The position numbers and the translations under genes were made by a program. A stretch of 35,369 nucleotides of DNA, taken from Patescibacteria group bacterium. Lineage in GTDB: Bacteria > Patescibacteriota > Minisyncoccia > Phycocordibacterales > UBA12088. Location: positions 1 to 35,369 of the forward strand of contig WFWH01000007.1 of NCBI GenBank assembly GCA_015491245.1, in the 5' to 3' direction. Below the pieces are notes generated by a model. That model made no database searches and had not been told where the DNA came from. It saw nothing but the letters and a program-made list of their open reading frames with translations. Each line of letters opens with the position of its first letter. Positions within the stretch are counted from its first letter, which is position 1. Shown here one piece after another: positions 7,569 to 17,595 of the stretch.

Positions 7569-8845
7569 TCCTGCCGCACCAAAAGCTGCGGCGCCTCATC
7601 GGGATTGCGCAGGAGCGCACGCACCACGCGCTCCAAGCGAATGCCCGCCTGCGATCCCTTCACCAGAATAAGATCGCCCTCGGCAATGTGCGCTACGGCG
7701 CTCTCCGGCGCGTCCGCACTTTTTTCGCATACTGTTATATGTGCTGCATCCAAGCCCGCCTCCTGTGCCGCTTGCGCCACCATGCGCGCATACTCCCCTA
7801 CCGTGATGAGGCGATCGCACACCTGTGCCGCATGCTGGCCCGCCTCCAGGTGCGCCTTGTGGGCAAATTGCCCCAGTTCACGCATGTCACCTAATACGCA
7901 CACCTTTTTTCCACTCGTGGGCAGCTCCGCCAGAGTATCCAGTGCCTTATGCAGGGCAACCGGCGATGCATTGTAGCTGTCATCTATAATGGTACTGTTC
8001 CGTATTCCCGCCAGCACACGCATGCGGCCCGGCGTGGGAGGCGCCTTTTGCAGCGCCGCGATAAGCGCCACCATATTACCTCCCAGTGAAAGGGCGACCG
8101 CGAGTGCCGCGAGTGCGGCATACACGCTCTGTTCTCCCACCACTCCCGGCAAAAACACCGGTGCGCTCTTCCCCTCCCACGTGACGCGGAATTCCATGCC
8201 CAAAGGGACACCCTCGGCGCCATAACGGATGCGTACCTCGGTCCCGCGCACATCCGCACCGTATGCCAAGCCGTAGGTGACTTTTTTTTGGGTCGGGTGG
8301 CGCGGCGCAAGTGCGCGCACCTTGGCATCGTCATGGTTTACCACCACTGTCCCTTCGGGGCGCAACGCGTCAAGCAGCAGTGCTTTTTCCTTCGCCACTT
8401 CCTCGGGAGAAGAAAAAAATGCCACATGAACCGGCACTTCGGGAAAGCGGGTAATAACCGCTACATCAACAGGAAGCCAGCGCACCAGTGCGCGCATATC
8501 ACCCGGACCATCCACTCCCGCTTCCACCACCACGATCTCAGGATAGCGCTCCCGCGCCCACAGCGCCGCCACCCCGCGCACTACGTTGGCGCACCACCCC
8601 CATGGGCTGCCCCATGCACTCTTCAACCCCAACACGGTGAGCGGGATTCCCAGTTCGCTATTGTAGCTTTTGGGGCTTTTGCGCACCGCGGCATGCGCGG
8701 AGAGCGCCGCCGCGGTGAAATCTTTAGTGGTGGTTTTTCCTACACTGCCGGTTATTGCCACTACACGCGGCTTATGCCGCCATAATAAGAAGCGCGCCTC
8801 TTGCGTAAGCGCCGCTGCCACAACTTTTTTAAATAGCGCATGCAT
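7544..8845 (-). CDS. murF: UDP-N-acetylmuramoyl-tripeptide--D-alanyl-D-alanine ligase
   Basis: Mur ligase ATP site VVAITGSVGKTTTKD, KSYNSELGIPLTVL, DDSYNASPVAL. Start could be 8869. Confidence 0.92.
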   Translation of the reverse strand: MHALFKKVVAAALTQEARFLLWRHKPRVVAITGSVGKTTTKDFTAAALSAHAAVRKSPKSYNSELGIPLTVLGLKSAWGSPWGWCANVVRGVAALWARERYPEIVVVEAGVDGPGDMRALVRWLPVDVAVITRFPEVPVHVAFFSSPEEVAKEKALLLDALRPEGTVVVNHDDAKVRALAPRHPTQKKVTYGLAYGADVRGTEVRIRYGAEGVPLGMEFRVTWEGKSAPVFLPGVVGEQSVYAALAALAVALSLGGNMVALIAALQKAPPTPGRMRVLAGIRNSTIIDDSYNASPVALHKALDTLAELPTSGKKVCVLGDMRELGQFAHKAHLEAGQHAAQVCDRLITVGEYARMVAQAAQEAGLDAAHITVCEKSADAPESAVAHIAEGDLILVKGSQAGIRLERVVRALLRNPDEAPQLLVRQEKEWRHRP

Positions 8846-8922
8846 AGTTGCGGGACAAGTATGCTGCATTTCTCATGCCGTACGCCTCAGTATAGCGCGC
8901 TGCACGCAAAAACCAATAACCG

Positions 8923-10638
8923 CTACCGGTCAGGAGGTATTTCATAGTAGTTTATAAGAAAGTTCACAATATCCATGAAGGGATCCGTGAGCGTCTGAGA
9001 CGCATAACGCGCACCCCGCGGCTCCATTGCGTAGAGAAACACTAAAAACTGAGGGTCAAAAGAGGGGAAGTAGCCAAAAAAGGTATGCAAAAAACGATCA
9101 TCATAGTAGCCGCGTGCATCTTTTCTTGCAATTTGCGCGGTGCCCGTTTTTGCAGCGATCCGATAGCGCTCCTTCGCCACAGTCCCACCGCGCAATGCTT
9201 CGTCCACCACCACCGTAAGCATACGGGAAATTTCCTCTGAGGTGTCGGCGGCAATGACCCGCTTCGGCTCCGGCAGGGGGGGCTTGTAGGACCCGCCGTT
9301 TTCGTATCGTATTTCTTTCGTGAGGTGCGGGGTAATCAGGTAGCCGCCGTTGGCAAGCGCGGAGAGCGCACGCACCATGGCGATGGGAGTAACCGCAATA
9401 CCCTGCCCGAAAGAGGCAGTTGCGTACTCCACCGCGCGGGGGCTATGCAAATTGGCAATTAACCCGCGCACCTCATTGGGGAGCTCTATGCCCGTTTTTT
9501 CCCCAAATCCAAAGCGCAGCATGTAGCGGGTAAATTCCTCCCTCCCCACCTGATCAACGATAAATGCCGCACCGGTATTGAGCGATTGGTTGAGCACTTC
9601 CTGCATGGGTACCTCACCGCGCCCGCGATTGTCATAGTTACGGATAGTGGAGCCGTCTATGGTAATGGCCCCTTTATCAACGTACGTAGTATCTGGAGTA
9701 ACCGCTTGGGTATCCAAGCCAATTGCCATCGTAATGGGTTTCATAATAGAACCCATTTCAAACACGCTCTCCACTAGCGGATTGTCAAATACGGAAGGGT
9801 CGGCGCGGAAAAACTCATTGAGGTCAAAAGAGGGGAGTGAAGCCATAGCGATGAGGGAACCATCGCGCGGATCAATCACGATGGCCCCTACCTCTTTTGC
9901 ACTCCACGTGTCCTGTAGCGCGGCGAGCACCTCTTCCACCTGTGCCTGCACCGAGGGCTCTAGAGTAGTAATAACCTCCCCCGCACGGTTTTTCCCGCTG
10001 TCAAAAATACGATCGGATATTCCGGTGAAAACTTCCGCAAAGAAATTCACGTACACCTTTTTCTCCTCGCGGCGCAAAATATCGTCATAGTAGCGCTCCA
10101 ATCCATAGCGGCCACTGCGCGTCTCCCCATCCTCGCCGAATGCCTCAAAGCCGAGCACGTGTGCGGCAAGTGAGCCACCCGGGTAGTATCGCCAACGCTC
10201 ACGGTACAGAGAAATTCCCTCAAGTCCCATTTGATCTATGGCACGGGCGGTTTCCGCGCTCACCTTGTGGGCGATTTCTTCATAAGGGTCGTCCTTTTTG
10301 CCCACACGAGCAATAAAGGACTCATAGTCTAGTGGAATGAGCGGTGAAAGTGCGGCATAAAGGGCATCGGGGTCTTCCACTTTTTTCGGATTTACCGCAA
10401 CCAAAAAACCGGAGCGCACCGTTGCCCCGGCAATCTCTCTCCCCTCTTTGTCGGTAAAAAATATGTTGCCGCGGTCATAGAGATTGCGCACCGGGCGCAG
10501 GTATTGGCGCGACGCCAGTTCCGCGTAGCGCTCCCCATGCACAATCTGCACCGAATAAAGACGCCCCGCGAGTACGAGGAAAAAGAGTAGTACCAGCGCG
10601 AAGATAACTCTTGTGCGCAGAATAAAACGCGCGCGCAT
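8923..10638 (-). CDS. ftsI: penicillin-binding protein / division transpeptidase
   Basis: SxxK in EMGSIMKPITM, SLN, KTGTAQ; single N-terminal TM; position in the dcw order. Confidence 0.93.
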   Translation of the reverse strand: MRARFILRTRVIFALVLLFFLVLAGRLYSVQIVHGERYAELASRQYLRPVRNLYDRGNIFFTDKEGREIAGATVRSGFLVAVNPKKVEDPDALYAALSPLIPLDYESFIARVGKKDDPYEEIAHKVSAETARAIDQMGLEGISLYRERWRYYPGGSLAAHVLGFEAFGEDGETRSGRYGLERYYDDILRREEKKVYVNFFAEVFTGISDRIFDSGKNRAGEVITTLEPSVQAQVEEVLAALQDTWSAKEVGAIVIDPRDGSLIAMASLPSFDLNEFFRADPSVFDNPLVESVFEMGSIMKPITMAIGLDTQAVTPDTTYVDKGAITIDGSTIRNYDNRGRGEVPMQEVLNQSLNTGAAFIVDQVGREEFTRYMLRFGFGEKTGIELPNEVRGLIANLHSPRAVEYATASFGQGIAVTPIAMVRALSALANGGYLITPHLTKEIRYENGGSYKPPLPEPKRVIAADTSEEISRMLTVVVDEALRGGTVAKERYRIAAKTGTAQIARKDARGYYDDRFLHTFFGYFPSFDPQFLVFLYAMEPRGARYASQTLTDPFMDIVNFLINYYEIPPDR

Positions 10639-10641
10639 ACA

Positions 10642-11016
10642 CTATTCTTCGCTCCGCACCACTAATGGCTTTTCTGCAATATCCGAAACGGTGACAAAAC
10701 GCTTCTGCGCAAGCGGCACCAGCCCCAGCGCCTCAGCGTGTGCGCGGTCAACTGCCGCTATCTTGATCAGATACTCTTCCTCGAGAGCACTCAAACGCGA
10801 ATGTACCTCAACACGCTCCATTTCCAACTCTTTGCGCAGTACCACATTCATGACTGAAGCGGTGATGAAATACATATAGAGTCCCGAGAGCGCCACAATG
10901 GCAAGTCCTATTGCAAAAAGCGCGCGGCGCTCGCGCGCATAGGGAGCATGCGCGCGACGCATACTCGGCCGCTTTTGCTTACGAAGAAAACGGTATTGCA
11001 GTATAGACAGCCACAT
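10642..11016 (-). CDS. FtsL-like small division protein (TM + coiled coil)
   Basis: One TM (ALFAIGLAIVALSGLYMYFI) followed by a coiled coil, located between rsmH and ftsI; start trimmed to ATG at 11016. Confidence 0.75.
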   Translation of the reverse strand: MWLSILQYRFLRKQKRPSMRRAHAPYARERRALFAIGLAIVALSGLYMYFITASVMNVVLRKELEMERVEVHSRLSALEEEYLIKIAAVDRAHAEALGLVPLAQKRFVTVSDIAEKPLVVRSEE

Positions 11017-11023
11017 AGAATGA

Positions 11024-11995
11024 TTACGTGTTTTTGTTTTGTACCGCTTTTTCAAGAATGCGCAGTTTGGCGCTGCGCGCGCGCGAATTTCTACGCATCT
11101 CATCCGCAGAAGGAACAATCGGCTTCTTGGTGATGAGGTGCGCCTGTGCCTCTTGTACCTGCGCACGGAAGAATCGCTTAACCCAGCGATCCTCAAGGCT
11201 GTGGAAAGAGATCACGGCGATGCGGCCCCCGGGGCGTAGCGCCCGCCAGGCACTTGCTACCCCTTCCTGAAGCGCGGTGAGCTCGCGATTGACCGCAATG
11301 CGCAATGCCTGAAACACCTTCGTGGCAGGATGAATGCCGCTGGGGTAGCGCCGTTTTCCCTTTACCTCGGTGATGATGTGCACCAGCTCGGCGGTACGGG
11401 TGATGCGGCGCGCGCTTCTGGCGGCGACTATAGCGCGCGCGATTGCGCGTGCCGCACGCTCCTCCCCATACACCCAGAAGAGATCTGCGAGAGCAGCCTC
11501 TTCCCACTCATTGAGAATGTCCTCTGCGGTAACGGCGTCGGGAGAGGGGTGCGCCGCAAAGGTCATCAGCAGGGGTTCATCTTTCTGGAACGAGAAGCCG
11601 CGACCTGAGCGCTCCAGCTGGTCAGAACTCAAGCCGAGGTCAAAAAGGGCTCGGTCAATCGCCGCAATTCCTGCCTGCCGCAGCACGCGCGCCACGTCGC
11701 GGAAGTTAGCCGTCACCAAGAACACGCGGGGTGCCGCACCAACGAGCGCCTTGCGTGCGCGTGCCACCGCGCCGCTGTCCGCATCCAACCCGATAAAGAC
11801 ACCGCGGCGAGAGAGCCGCGCCGCCAGCGCGCACGCATGGCCCGCTCCACCCAGCGTAGCATCCAGCACTACGTCATCCGGCTGGGGAGCCAATCCTTCT
11901 ACCACTTCATGTAAAAGAACCGGAACATGCACAGTCGCAGAGTGCGACACGGCACTCTCGTGCGCTCCGTGGGCTCCTGGCACTCCTTCCGGCAT
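11024..11995 (-). CDS. rsmH: 16S rRNA (cytosine1402-N4)-methyltransferase
   Basis: HVPVLLHEVVEGL...VVLDATLGGAGHA; RIAVISFHSLEDRWVKRFFR; SAKLRILEKA. Confidence 0.96.
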   Translation of the reverse strand: MPEGVPGAHGAHESAVSHSATVHVPVLLHEVVEGLAPQPDDVVLDATLGGAGHACALAARLSRRGVFIGLDADSGAVARARKALVGAAPRVFLVTANFRDVARVLRQAGIAAIDRALFDLGLSSDQLERSGRGFSFQKDEPLLMTFAAHPSPDAVTAEDILNEWEEAALADLFWVYGEERAARAIARAIVAARSARRITRTAELVHIITEVKGKRRYPSGIHPATKVFQALRIAVNRELTALQEGVASAWRALRPGGRIAVISFHSLEDRWVKRFFRAQVQEAQAHLITKKPIVPSADEMRRNSRARSAKLRILEKAVQNKNT

Positions 11996-12016
11996 GAAAC
12001 CAACCCTGCCGCTCCC

Positions 12017-12451
12017 TTAGATAAGGCCTAGCTCACCCAGTTTTTCTGCCATCACGTCCACTTGCTGTAGTGTGCGCTCACGGTACGCGTGCCAACGCGC
12101 CTCACTCCAGAGCTCTACACGATCGTGAACGCCGATAAGCACTGCCTTATCCTTTAATCCTGCAAACCGCGCCAAATATTCAGGAAGCAGTACACGCCCG
12201 AGAGCATCTACCTCCAGCTCCTGTGCACTGGCGAGGAAAAAGCGGTTAAACGCACGGGCCTCCGACTGCCCCATGGAGAGGTTTGCGAGTTTCTCCACGA
12301 GCCGCTTCCAGCGTGTTGCGGGAAAGACGAAGAGACTGCCGTCCAGCCCGCGCGTTATCACCACTTTTTTTCCCAGCTCCTTGCGGAATTTCGCAGGGAG
12401 TGAGATGCGCCGCTTGCCGTCAAGAGTGTGCAGATATTCTCCGATCAGCAT
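12017..12451 (-). CDS. mraZ: transcriptional regulator MraZ
   Basis: MLIGEYLHTLDGKRRISLPAKFRKELG, a second SpoVT/AbrB-like half (ELEVDALGRVLLPEYLARFAGL), first gene of the dcw unit. Confidence 0.95.
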   Translation of the reverse strand: MLIGEYLHTLDGKRRISLPAKFRKELGKKVVITRGLDGSLFVFPATRWKRLVEKLANLSMGQSEARAFNRFFLASAQELEVDALGRVLLPEYLARFAGLKDKAVLIGVHDRVELWSEARWHAYRERTLQQVDVMAEKLGELGLI

Positions 12452-12560
12452 GCGCGGCACGTAGTGAAATAAAGGGGTTCAATCGCGTGAGGGGATTGTG
12501 AGGTTTTTGGGGATGTTGTGTTGGGGTATAGCGTTGTTGCTATGGAGTTGTTGTCGATTT

Positions 12561-12595
12561 CCCACTTTATTCCACTGCGTTCCACTATATACCAC
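12561..12595 (-). promoter_or_regulatory. MraZ-box-like direct repeat array (4 x GTGG at 10-bp spacing)
   Basis: Minus strand: GTGGTATATA GTGGAACGCA GTGGAATAAA GTGGG, upstream of mraZ. Confidence 0.75.
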
Positions 12596-12639
12596 CTTAT
12601 GCCGCATGCAAGGGGACCGCATGTGGAAAAATACATGAT

Positions 12640-12670
12640 CCGATACAAAAGAACTCCCCCGAGGGGAGCT
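12640..12670 (-). terminator. terminator downstream of lysS
   Basis: CTCCCC-TCG-GGGGAG hairpin followed on the minus strand by TTCTTTTGT. Confidence 0.65.
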
Positions 12671-12708
12671 GTCAAGGAGAGAATACTGCCCGCGCCGCAA
12701 AAAGTGCC

Positions 12709-14169
12709 TTAAGAGCGCGGGCGTGGGCGCATAAGGGGAAACAACTGGGTCTCGCGCACCGGCTTATCCACCAAGTACGCAAAATAGCGCTCAGAAAACC
12801 CATGCCCTGCCGCAGGCGGCATGCCGTATTCCAGCGCTTCTACAAAATCCCAATCCGCCATGTGCGCCTCTTCATCCCCCGCATCGCGCAGCGCCTGTTG
12901 CTCTTCAAATCTCTTGCACTGGTCCAACGGATCATTGAGCTCCGAGTACCCTTGGCCCAACTCCGAACCGGCAATCACAAAGTGAAAACGCTCCACCATA
13001 TGCGGCTTGTCGGGAATTTTTTTCGCCAGCGGCGAGGTAAAGAGCGGCTCGTTAACGAGAATAAGTGGACCGGCTATGTTCTTGCGCACCTGTTTCCACA
13101 GCAAATCCACGAGACGCCCCTTCCCCGCTTCGGGCTCATGCGTAATGCCAAGCTCGTCCGCTTTTGCCGCCAACGCCTCTCTGTCCTCTTTCCATATGTC
13201 TACCTTGAGGTGTTCGCGAATCAAGGTGGCGTAATCCGCCACCTCCCATTCACCGCCCAGATTCACCTCAAAGCCGCGCATGGAAAACTTCAGCGTACCG
13301 AAGGTTTCCTCCGCCACGAATTGAAAACACTCGCGCAAGAACGTATACATGGCGCGATAGTCGGCATAGGCCCAATACGCCTCGCACTGGTCGTAGTCTT
13401 GAAGATGCTCAGATGACATGCCCTCATTGCGGAATATCCTTCCTATCTCAAACGTTTTGGGAAATCCCGCCACCATCAAGCGCTTCTGCCACAGTTCCCC
13501 TGCGGAAATGCGCAAGTACACATCCATATCCAGCGCGTGGTGGTGCGTTACAAACGGGCGCGCGTCACCGCCGCCGGGAGTTGACTCCAACACAGGGGTA
13601 CGCACCTCTAAAAACCCGCGCTGCTCATGGAAGGTGCGCACCGCGCGCCAAAACGCCGCCTTACGTTCCACTATTTCGCGTGATGCGGGATTGAGCAGGA
13701 AATCCAAATAGCGCTTGCGGTAGCGCTCATCCTCGTCTTTGAGGCCGTACCACTCATCAGGTATCGGCTGGAGCGACTTGGACAGCATTGCCCAACGAGT
13801 GACTAACAGCGATTGCTGGCCGCGCTTGGTGGTAAACAGGGGGCCCTCTACCTCTATGAAATCGCCTTGGTCGACCACGGAGAGGAAAAAATCATACTCC
13901 CCATCCTCCATCTCATCCCTTTTCAACACCGCTTGTAGACGCGCCGTCCCGTCAAATAAATCGAGAAACGTGAGCGCCCCCTGTGCGCGCTTGGACATGA
14001 TGCGCCCGGCAATCACGGGGCGCGCATCGGCCTGCGCGAGCGCCGAAAAATCCCTCAGTACCGCCGCAAGGGTATGCGTGCGCCTTGTGCGGCACGGATA
14101 GGGATCTCTCCCGCGCTCTTTAAGCAACGCCAGTTTCTTCAACCGCTCTGTGCGTATTTCTTCCAACAT
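12709..14169 (-). CDS. lysS: lysyl-tRNA synthetase, class II
   Basis: Class II motifs: FLEVRTPVLESTPGGGDARPF, FEIGRIFRNEGMSSEH; N-terminal OB-fold. Start trimmed to MLEEIRTERLKKL. Confidence 0.94.
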   Translation of the reverse strand: MLEEIRTERLKKLALLKERGRDPYPCRTRRTHTLAAVLRDFSALAQADARPVIAGRIMSKRAQGALTFLDLFDGTARLQAVLKRDEMEDGEYDFFLSVVDQGDFIEVEGPLFTTKRGQQSLLVTRWAMLSKSLQPIPDEWYGLKDEDERYRKRYLDFLLNPASREIVERKAAFWRAVRTFHEQRGFLEVRTPVLESTPGGGDARPFVTHHHALDMDVYLRISAGELWQKRLMVAGFPKTFEIGRIFRNEGMSSEHLQDYDQCEAYWAYADYRAMYTFLRECFQFVAEETFGTLKFSMRGFEVNLGGEWEVADYATLIREHLKVDIWKEDREALAAKADELGITHEPEAGKGRLVDLLWKQVRKNIAGPLILVNEPLFTSPLAKKIPDKPHMVERFHFVIAGSELGQGYSELNDPLDQCKRFEEQQALRDAGDEEAHMADWDFVEALEYGMPPAAGHGFSERYFAYLVDKPVRETQLFPLMRPRPRS

Positions 14170-14215
14170 ACTGGCACTTTGGGCGCGGGGCTTATACGAC
14201 ACACCAACATACTGT

Positions 14216-14692
14216 TTACGAAATTTCCAAAATTTTATAGCGTTGTTTCCCCTTGGGCGTTTCAAAGGAAAACTCCTCGCCTTTTTTCTTCCCCATCATC
14301 GCCTCACCCAGTGGGGAAAGGTAGGAAATTTTTCGCTCCATGATATTCGCCTCTTCGGAGCCCACTATCTCATACTCATGGCGCTCTTTCTCTCCCACCT
14401 TTTGTATGACGACCTTGGAACCCATGGAAACGACACTCCCCTTCTTTTTGGGAGATACGATCTCCGCATGGGCGATGAGATGCTCCAGGTGCGCAATGCG
14501 CTCTTCTATCGCCGCCTGCATTTCGCGCGCCTCTTGGTACTCGGCGTTTTCCGAGAGATCGCCGAGCGAGCGCGCATACTCCAAGCTCTCCGCGATCTCT
14601 TTGCGCCGTACCGTCTTTAGGGTCTTGAGCTCCTCTTTCAGCTCTTCAAATTTTTCCGGCGACAGGAAGTCGCGTTCTTGGTCATCCTGCAT
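14216..14692 (-). CDS. greA: transcription elongation factor GreA
   Basis: SLGDLSENAEYQEAREMQAAIEERIAHLEHLI...ISYLSPLGEAMMGKKKGEEFSFETPKG. Confidence 0.96.
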   Translation of the reverse strand: MQDDQERDFLSPEKFEELKEELKTLKTVRRKEIAESLEYARSLGDLSENAEYQEAREMQAAIEERIAHLEHLIAHAEIVSPKKKGSVVSMGSKVVIQKVGEKERHEYEIVGSEEANIMERKISYLSPLGEAMMGKKKGEEFSFETPKGKQRYKILEIS

Positions 14693-14733
14693 AGTTATTG
14701 GTTAGCGTCTGTTGGGATTCGAGTATCTGCCGT

Positions 14734-14762
14734 AGTATAGCGAATTTACCTCCCGCAAACAA
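14734..14762 (-). promoter_or_regulatory. sigma70-like promoter for greA
   Basis: Minus strand TTGTTT, 17-nt spacer, TATACT. Confidence 0.5.
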
Positions 14763-14772
14763 GAAGCGCAGG

Positions 14773-16461
14773 TTACTCCGCCGCAAGATACTCCGGCGCA
14801 CCGTCTTTCATCCATCGCAGTAATTCATACATAACATAGGGTGCGCCAATGAGCGTACCCGCGGGGCCTTTTTCCATGACCACCGCAAACGCATACCGCG
14901 GATTTTCATAGGGGAAGAATCCTACCACCCAGGAGTTCATGAATTCCTTTTTTCTCCCCACCTCCGCCGTGCCCGTCTTCCCCGCTACCGCAACCCACGG
15001 AACGTCCAGCGCACGCGTGGTCCCCTCCGTCACCGCGCGGCGCATGCCACGCTTTACCACTTGGTACTGTTCAGGGGTAAAGGGGAGCTTGCGCTGCTCT
15101 TTGCGCTCCAGCAGTGAAAGCCGTGGACGAACCAGGCTGCCCTCGGAAGCGATGGCAGCCACCGCGCGCACCACCTGCAGTGGGGTCACGAGAAAGCCAT
15201 ACTGGCCGATGGAGGTGTTGTAGGTATCACCCACACGCCATGTGGGATCGCCGAACGTTTCCTCTTTCCATCGCGGGGACGGGATGACCCCGTAGTCCTC
15301 GGGATCCAACACGCTGCCGGTAGATTGCGCCAACCCGAAAAGGCGTGCGTATTTCTCAATGCGCGCAATCCCCAATCCCTCTTGGTCACCAAATCCTCCG
15401 CCGATTTCAAAGAAGTACACATTGGAAGAAACCGCCAGCGCCCGCTCCATATCCACCGGCCCGTGCGCTTTCCAGTCTTTAAAAACGGTGGGGTGCGCGG
15501 GATCATAGGGATTGGGCACCACGAGCGCACCCGTACTAACAATGGTTTTTCGGGGATCAATAATACCCTCGCGCAGTGCGGCGAGCGCCACAAATGGCTT
15601 AATGACCGACCCCGGGGTATACAAGCCGCGCACCGCGCGGTTAAGGAACACCTTACGGGGATCGTCACGGAATGCGCGAATAGCCGTAGCGTTTTCCGCG
15701 CGCACTAGTGCGTTGGGGTCATATTCGGGATAGTTGGTAAGCGCAATGAGGTCACCATTGCGCACGTCCATAATCACCCCCGCACCCGCTCGAAAGCCGC
15801 CCTCTTCGGCACGCTCTCGGAGAAAAGAAAACAGTTGTTCCTGTATGCGTGCATCTATGGTGAGCGTCATTGACGTGCCGCTCCGCGGCGGCACAATTAC
15901 TCCTTCTGTCTGCACCGCCCCCACAGCATTGGTCTCCACAATTTTCAACCCGTTGCTCCCCGCGAGCTGTCGGTCGTATATTTTTTCCGCTCCCGCAATG
16001 CCTTCAATGCGGGCGCGATGGAACACCCCGCGCGCATCGCGGCGCGGCAGCGCCACATACCCCAGTACATGGGCGAATCCTGAGGTAGCGGTATAGGAAC
16101 GCATAGCAAATACGTCGCGCGGGTTGGGTACGTTCCACGCCAATTCTACCCCCCGGCGATCATAAATTACGCCACGCTCGGCAAACACCGGCTCGTAGCG
16201 CAGGCGGTTTTCCTCACTCTGCGCTGCGTACGCATCACCTGCCACTACCTGCAGCCAAAAGAGTCGTGCGAGGAACACTAGTAAAATCACCACATACGCG
16301 CCACTGACCAACACGAGCGCCCGCGCGCTTATCGGACGTTCCATTCTCCCCTCCAACTGCCAGATATTGTACGCGGGAAGGTTGTGCGCATCCAAGAGTA
16401 TCTCTTCCGGGTTTACCCCGTCCCCGACAAAGTGTTTTTTCTTTTTCCTGAAAAACCTCAT
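14773..16461 (-). CDS. mrdA: penicillin-binding protein 2 (elongation transpeptidase)
   Basis: TPGSVIKPFVAL (SxxK), SSN, AGKTGTAEV; adjacent to mreBCD. Start trimmed to MRFFRKKKKHF. Confidence 0.92.
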   Translation of the reverse strand: MRFFRKKKKHFVGDGVNPEEILLDAHNLPAYNIWQLEGRMERPISARALVLVSGAYVVILLVFLARLFWLQVVAGDAYAAQSEENRLRYEPVFAERGVIYDRRGVELAWNVPNPRDVFAMRSYTATSGFAHVLGYVALPRRDARGVFHRARIEGIAGAEKIYDRQLAGSNGLKIVETNAVGAVQTEGVIVPPRSGTSMTLTIDARIQEQLFSFLRERAEEGGFRAGAGVIMDVRNGDLIALTNYPEYDPNALVRAENATAIRAFRDDPRKVFLNRAVRGLYTPGSVIKPFVALAALREGIIDPRKTIVSTGALVVPNPYDPAHPTVFKDWKAHGPVDMERALAVSSNVYFFEIGGGFGDQEGLGIARIEKYARLFGLAQSTGSVLDPEDYGVIPSPRWKEETFGDPTWRVGDTYNTSIGQYGFLVTPLQVVRAVAAIASEGSLVRPRLSLLERKEQRKLPFTPEQYQVVKRGMRRAVTEGTTRALDVPWVAVAGKTGTAEVGRKKEFMNSWVVGFFPYENPRYAFAVVMEKGPAGTLIGAPYVMYELLRWMKDGAPEYLAAE

Positions 16462-16468
16462 ACCATTA

Positions 16469-16768
16469 TCAAGAAACCATGATGCGTCGCCGCAACACTG
16501 TTTGAGCCGCCGCCAGTAACACCACAACGGTAGTGAGCGGAAAAGGGATAACGAGAGGATGAGACAACCAAGGGGTGGGCGCCGCCCACCACATATCCAA
16601 CAGCAATGCGCACGCCACGGCGGTTGCGCGATACCCCATGAGGAAAATGAGCGGCACTATGAAGAAAAAAACCCACCAGGGCGCAAAAAAAGATGCAAGC
16701 GCCACCAAGGTGATGAGTGCGAGAGAAGAAAGTATGCGCGAGAGCAATGGGGGAATGCGTACGCTCAT
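16469..16768 (-). CDS. mreD: MreD-like rod-shape membrane protein
   Basis: ~99-aa polytopic protein between mreC and mrdA; ATGA overlap with the mreC stop. Called mainly from synteny. Confidence 0.7.
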   Translation of the reverse strand: MSVRIPPLLSRILSSLALITLVALASFFAPWWVFFFIVPLIFLMGYRATAVACALLLDMWWAAPTPWLSHPLVIPFPLTTVVVLLAAAQTVLRRRIMVS

Positions 16769-17595
16769 GGGCGGCTGGTTACGATGCTCAGGTACAATCC
16801 GGAACGCAGTGCGAAGGGAGTGCTGAAGAGCACGGTACGGAGTGCATCCTCCGGCTTGGCGCGCAGTTGTTCCACCGTTCCCAAAACCCACAGTTCGGTA
16901 TCTGAAAGCAGGAGCAGGTCCTCCTCACGTACCGGCGCATCACGGGGAATGAGCGCGCGCAGAGCGCCGCCCCCCAATCCCTCTACCCGCACTGCGGTCA
17001 TACGGCCGTCGCTCAATACCCATGCGTAACGCTCAGTACCGGGAGAAGAAAAGAGAGAAATGAATGCCACTGTTCCCTCACGCGCCACGACCTCTCCCAC
17101 CGCCACCTCCTCGCCGTAGAGCGCCACATCGCCCACCGCCACCTCTTCCGCCTTACCCGCCGGCAGCAGTACTGTCACGAGATCATAGGGTGTTTCCGGA
17201 GGCCGCCGCAAAATTTTCGCCCGCACGCGGGTAGCCTCCCCATCCGCTTCCTCCGCCTGTTCCCGCAGCCTCTGGTTCTCCTCCCGCAGATACGCCAACA
17301 GCTGCCGCTCAAAATAAAAACGCTCCAACTCTTCCCTTAAGCGCGCATTTTCTTGCTCCAAAGCACGCTTGCTTGAGAAGAGTGCCATACCCTCCTGGAA
17401 AGAAGCGTACACAGTATCACTCAAGGTGTAGGCGCCTGCCTGCAGCGCATAGAGCGTGCGCGAAAGAATGCGCGGCGGCCCGGGTGCCCACCATAGCACC
17501 ACGAGCACTACCATAACGGCAAAGAGCACGGGGACGCGCCGCGCTATGCTACGTACGCGGTCCGCGAGCGGTTGGAATGACCGGTTCTTCGTCAT
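16765..17595 (-). CDS. mreC: rod-shape-determining protein MreC
   Basis: N-terminal TM, coiled coil (ALEQENARLREELERFYFERQLLAYLREENQRLREQ), beta-rich C-terminus, position after mreB. Confidence 0.88.
   Translation of the reverse strand: MTKNRSFQPLADRVRSIARRVPVLFAVMVVLVVLWWAPGPPRILSRTLYALQAGAYTLSDTVYASFQEGMALFSSKRALEQENARLREELERFYFERQLLAYLREENQRLREQAEEADGEATRVRAKILRRPPETPYDLVTVLLPAGKAEEVAVGDVALYGEEVAVGEVVAREGTVAFISLFSSPGTERYAWVLSDGRMTAVRVEGLGGGALRALIPRDAPVREEDLLLLSDTELWVLGTVEQLRAKPEDALRTVLFSTPFALRSGLYLSIVTSRP

Noticed and set aside
12474-12526. Four GGGG tracts on the plus strand (template of the mraZ leader), possible G-quadruplex
   Set aside because: Loops of about 10-14 nt are much longer than the canonical 1-7 nt, so stability is doubtful.
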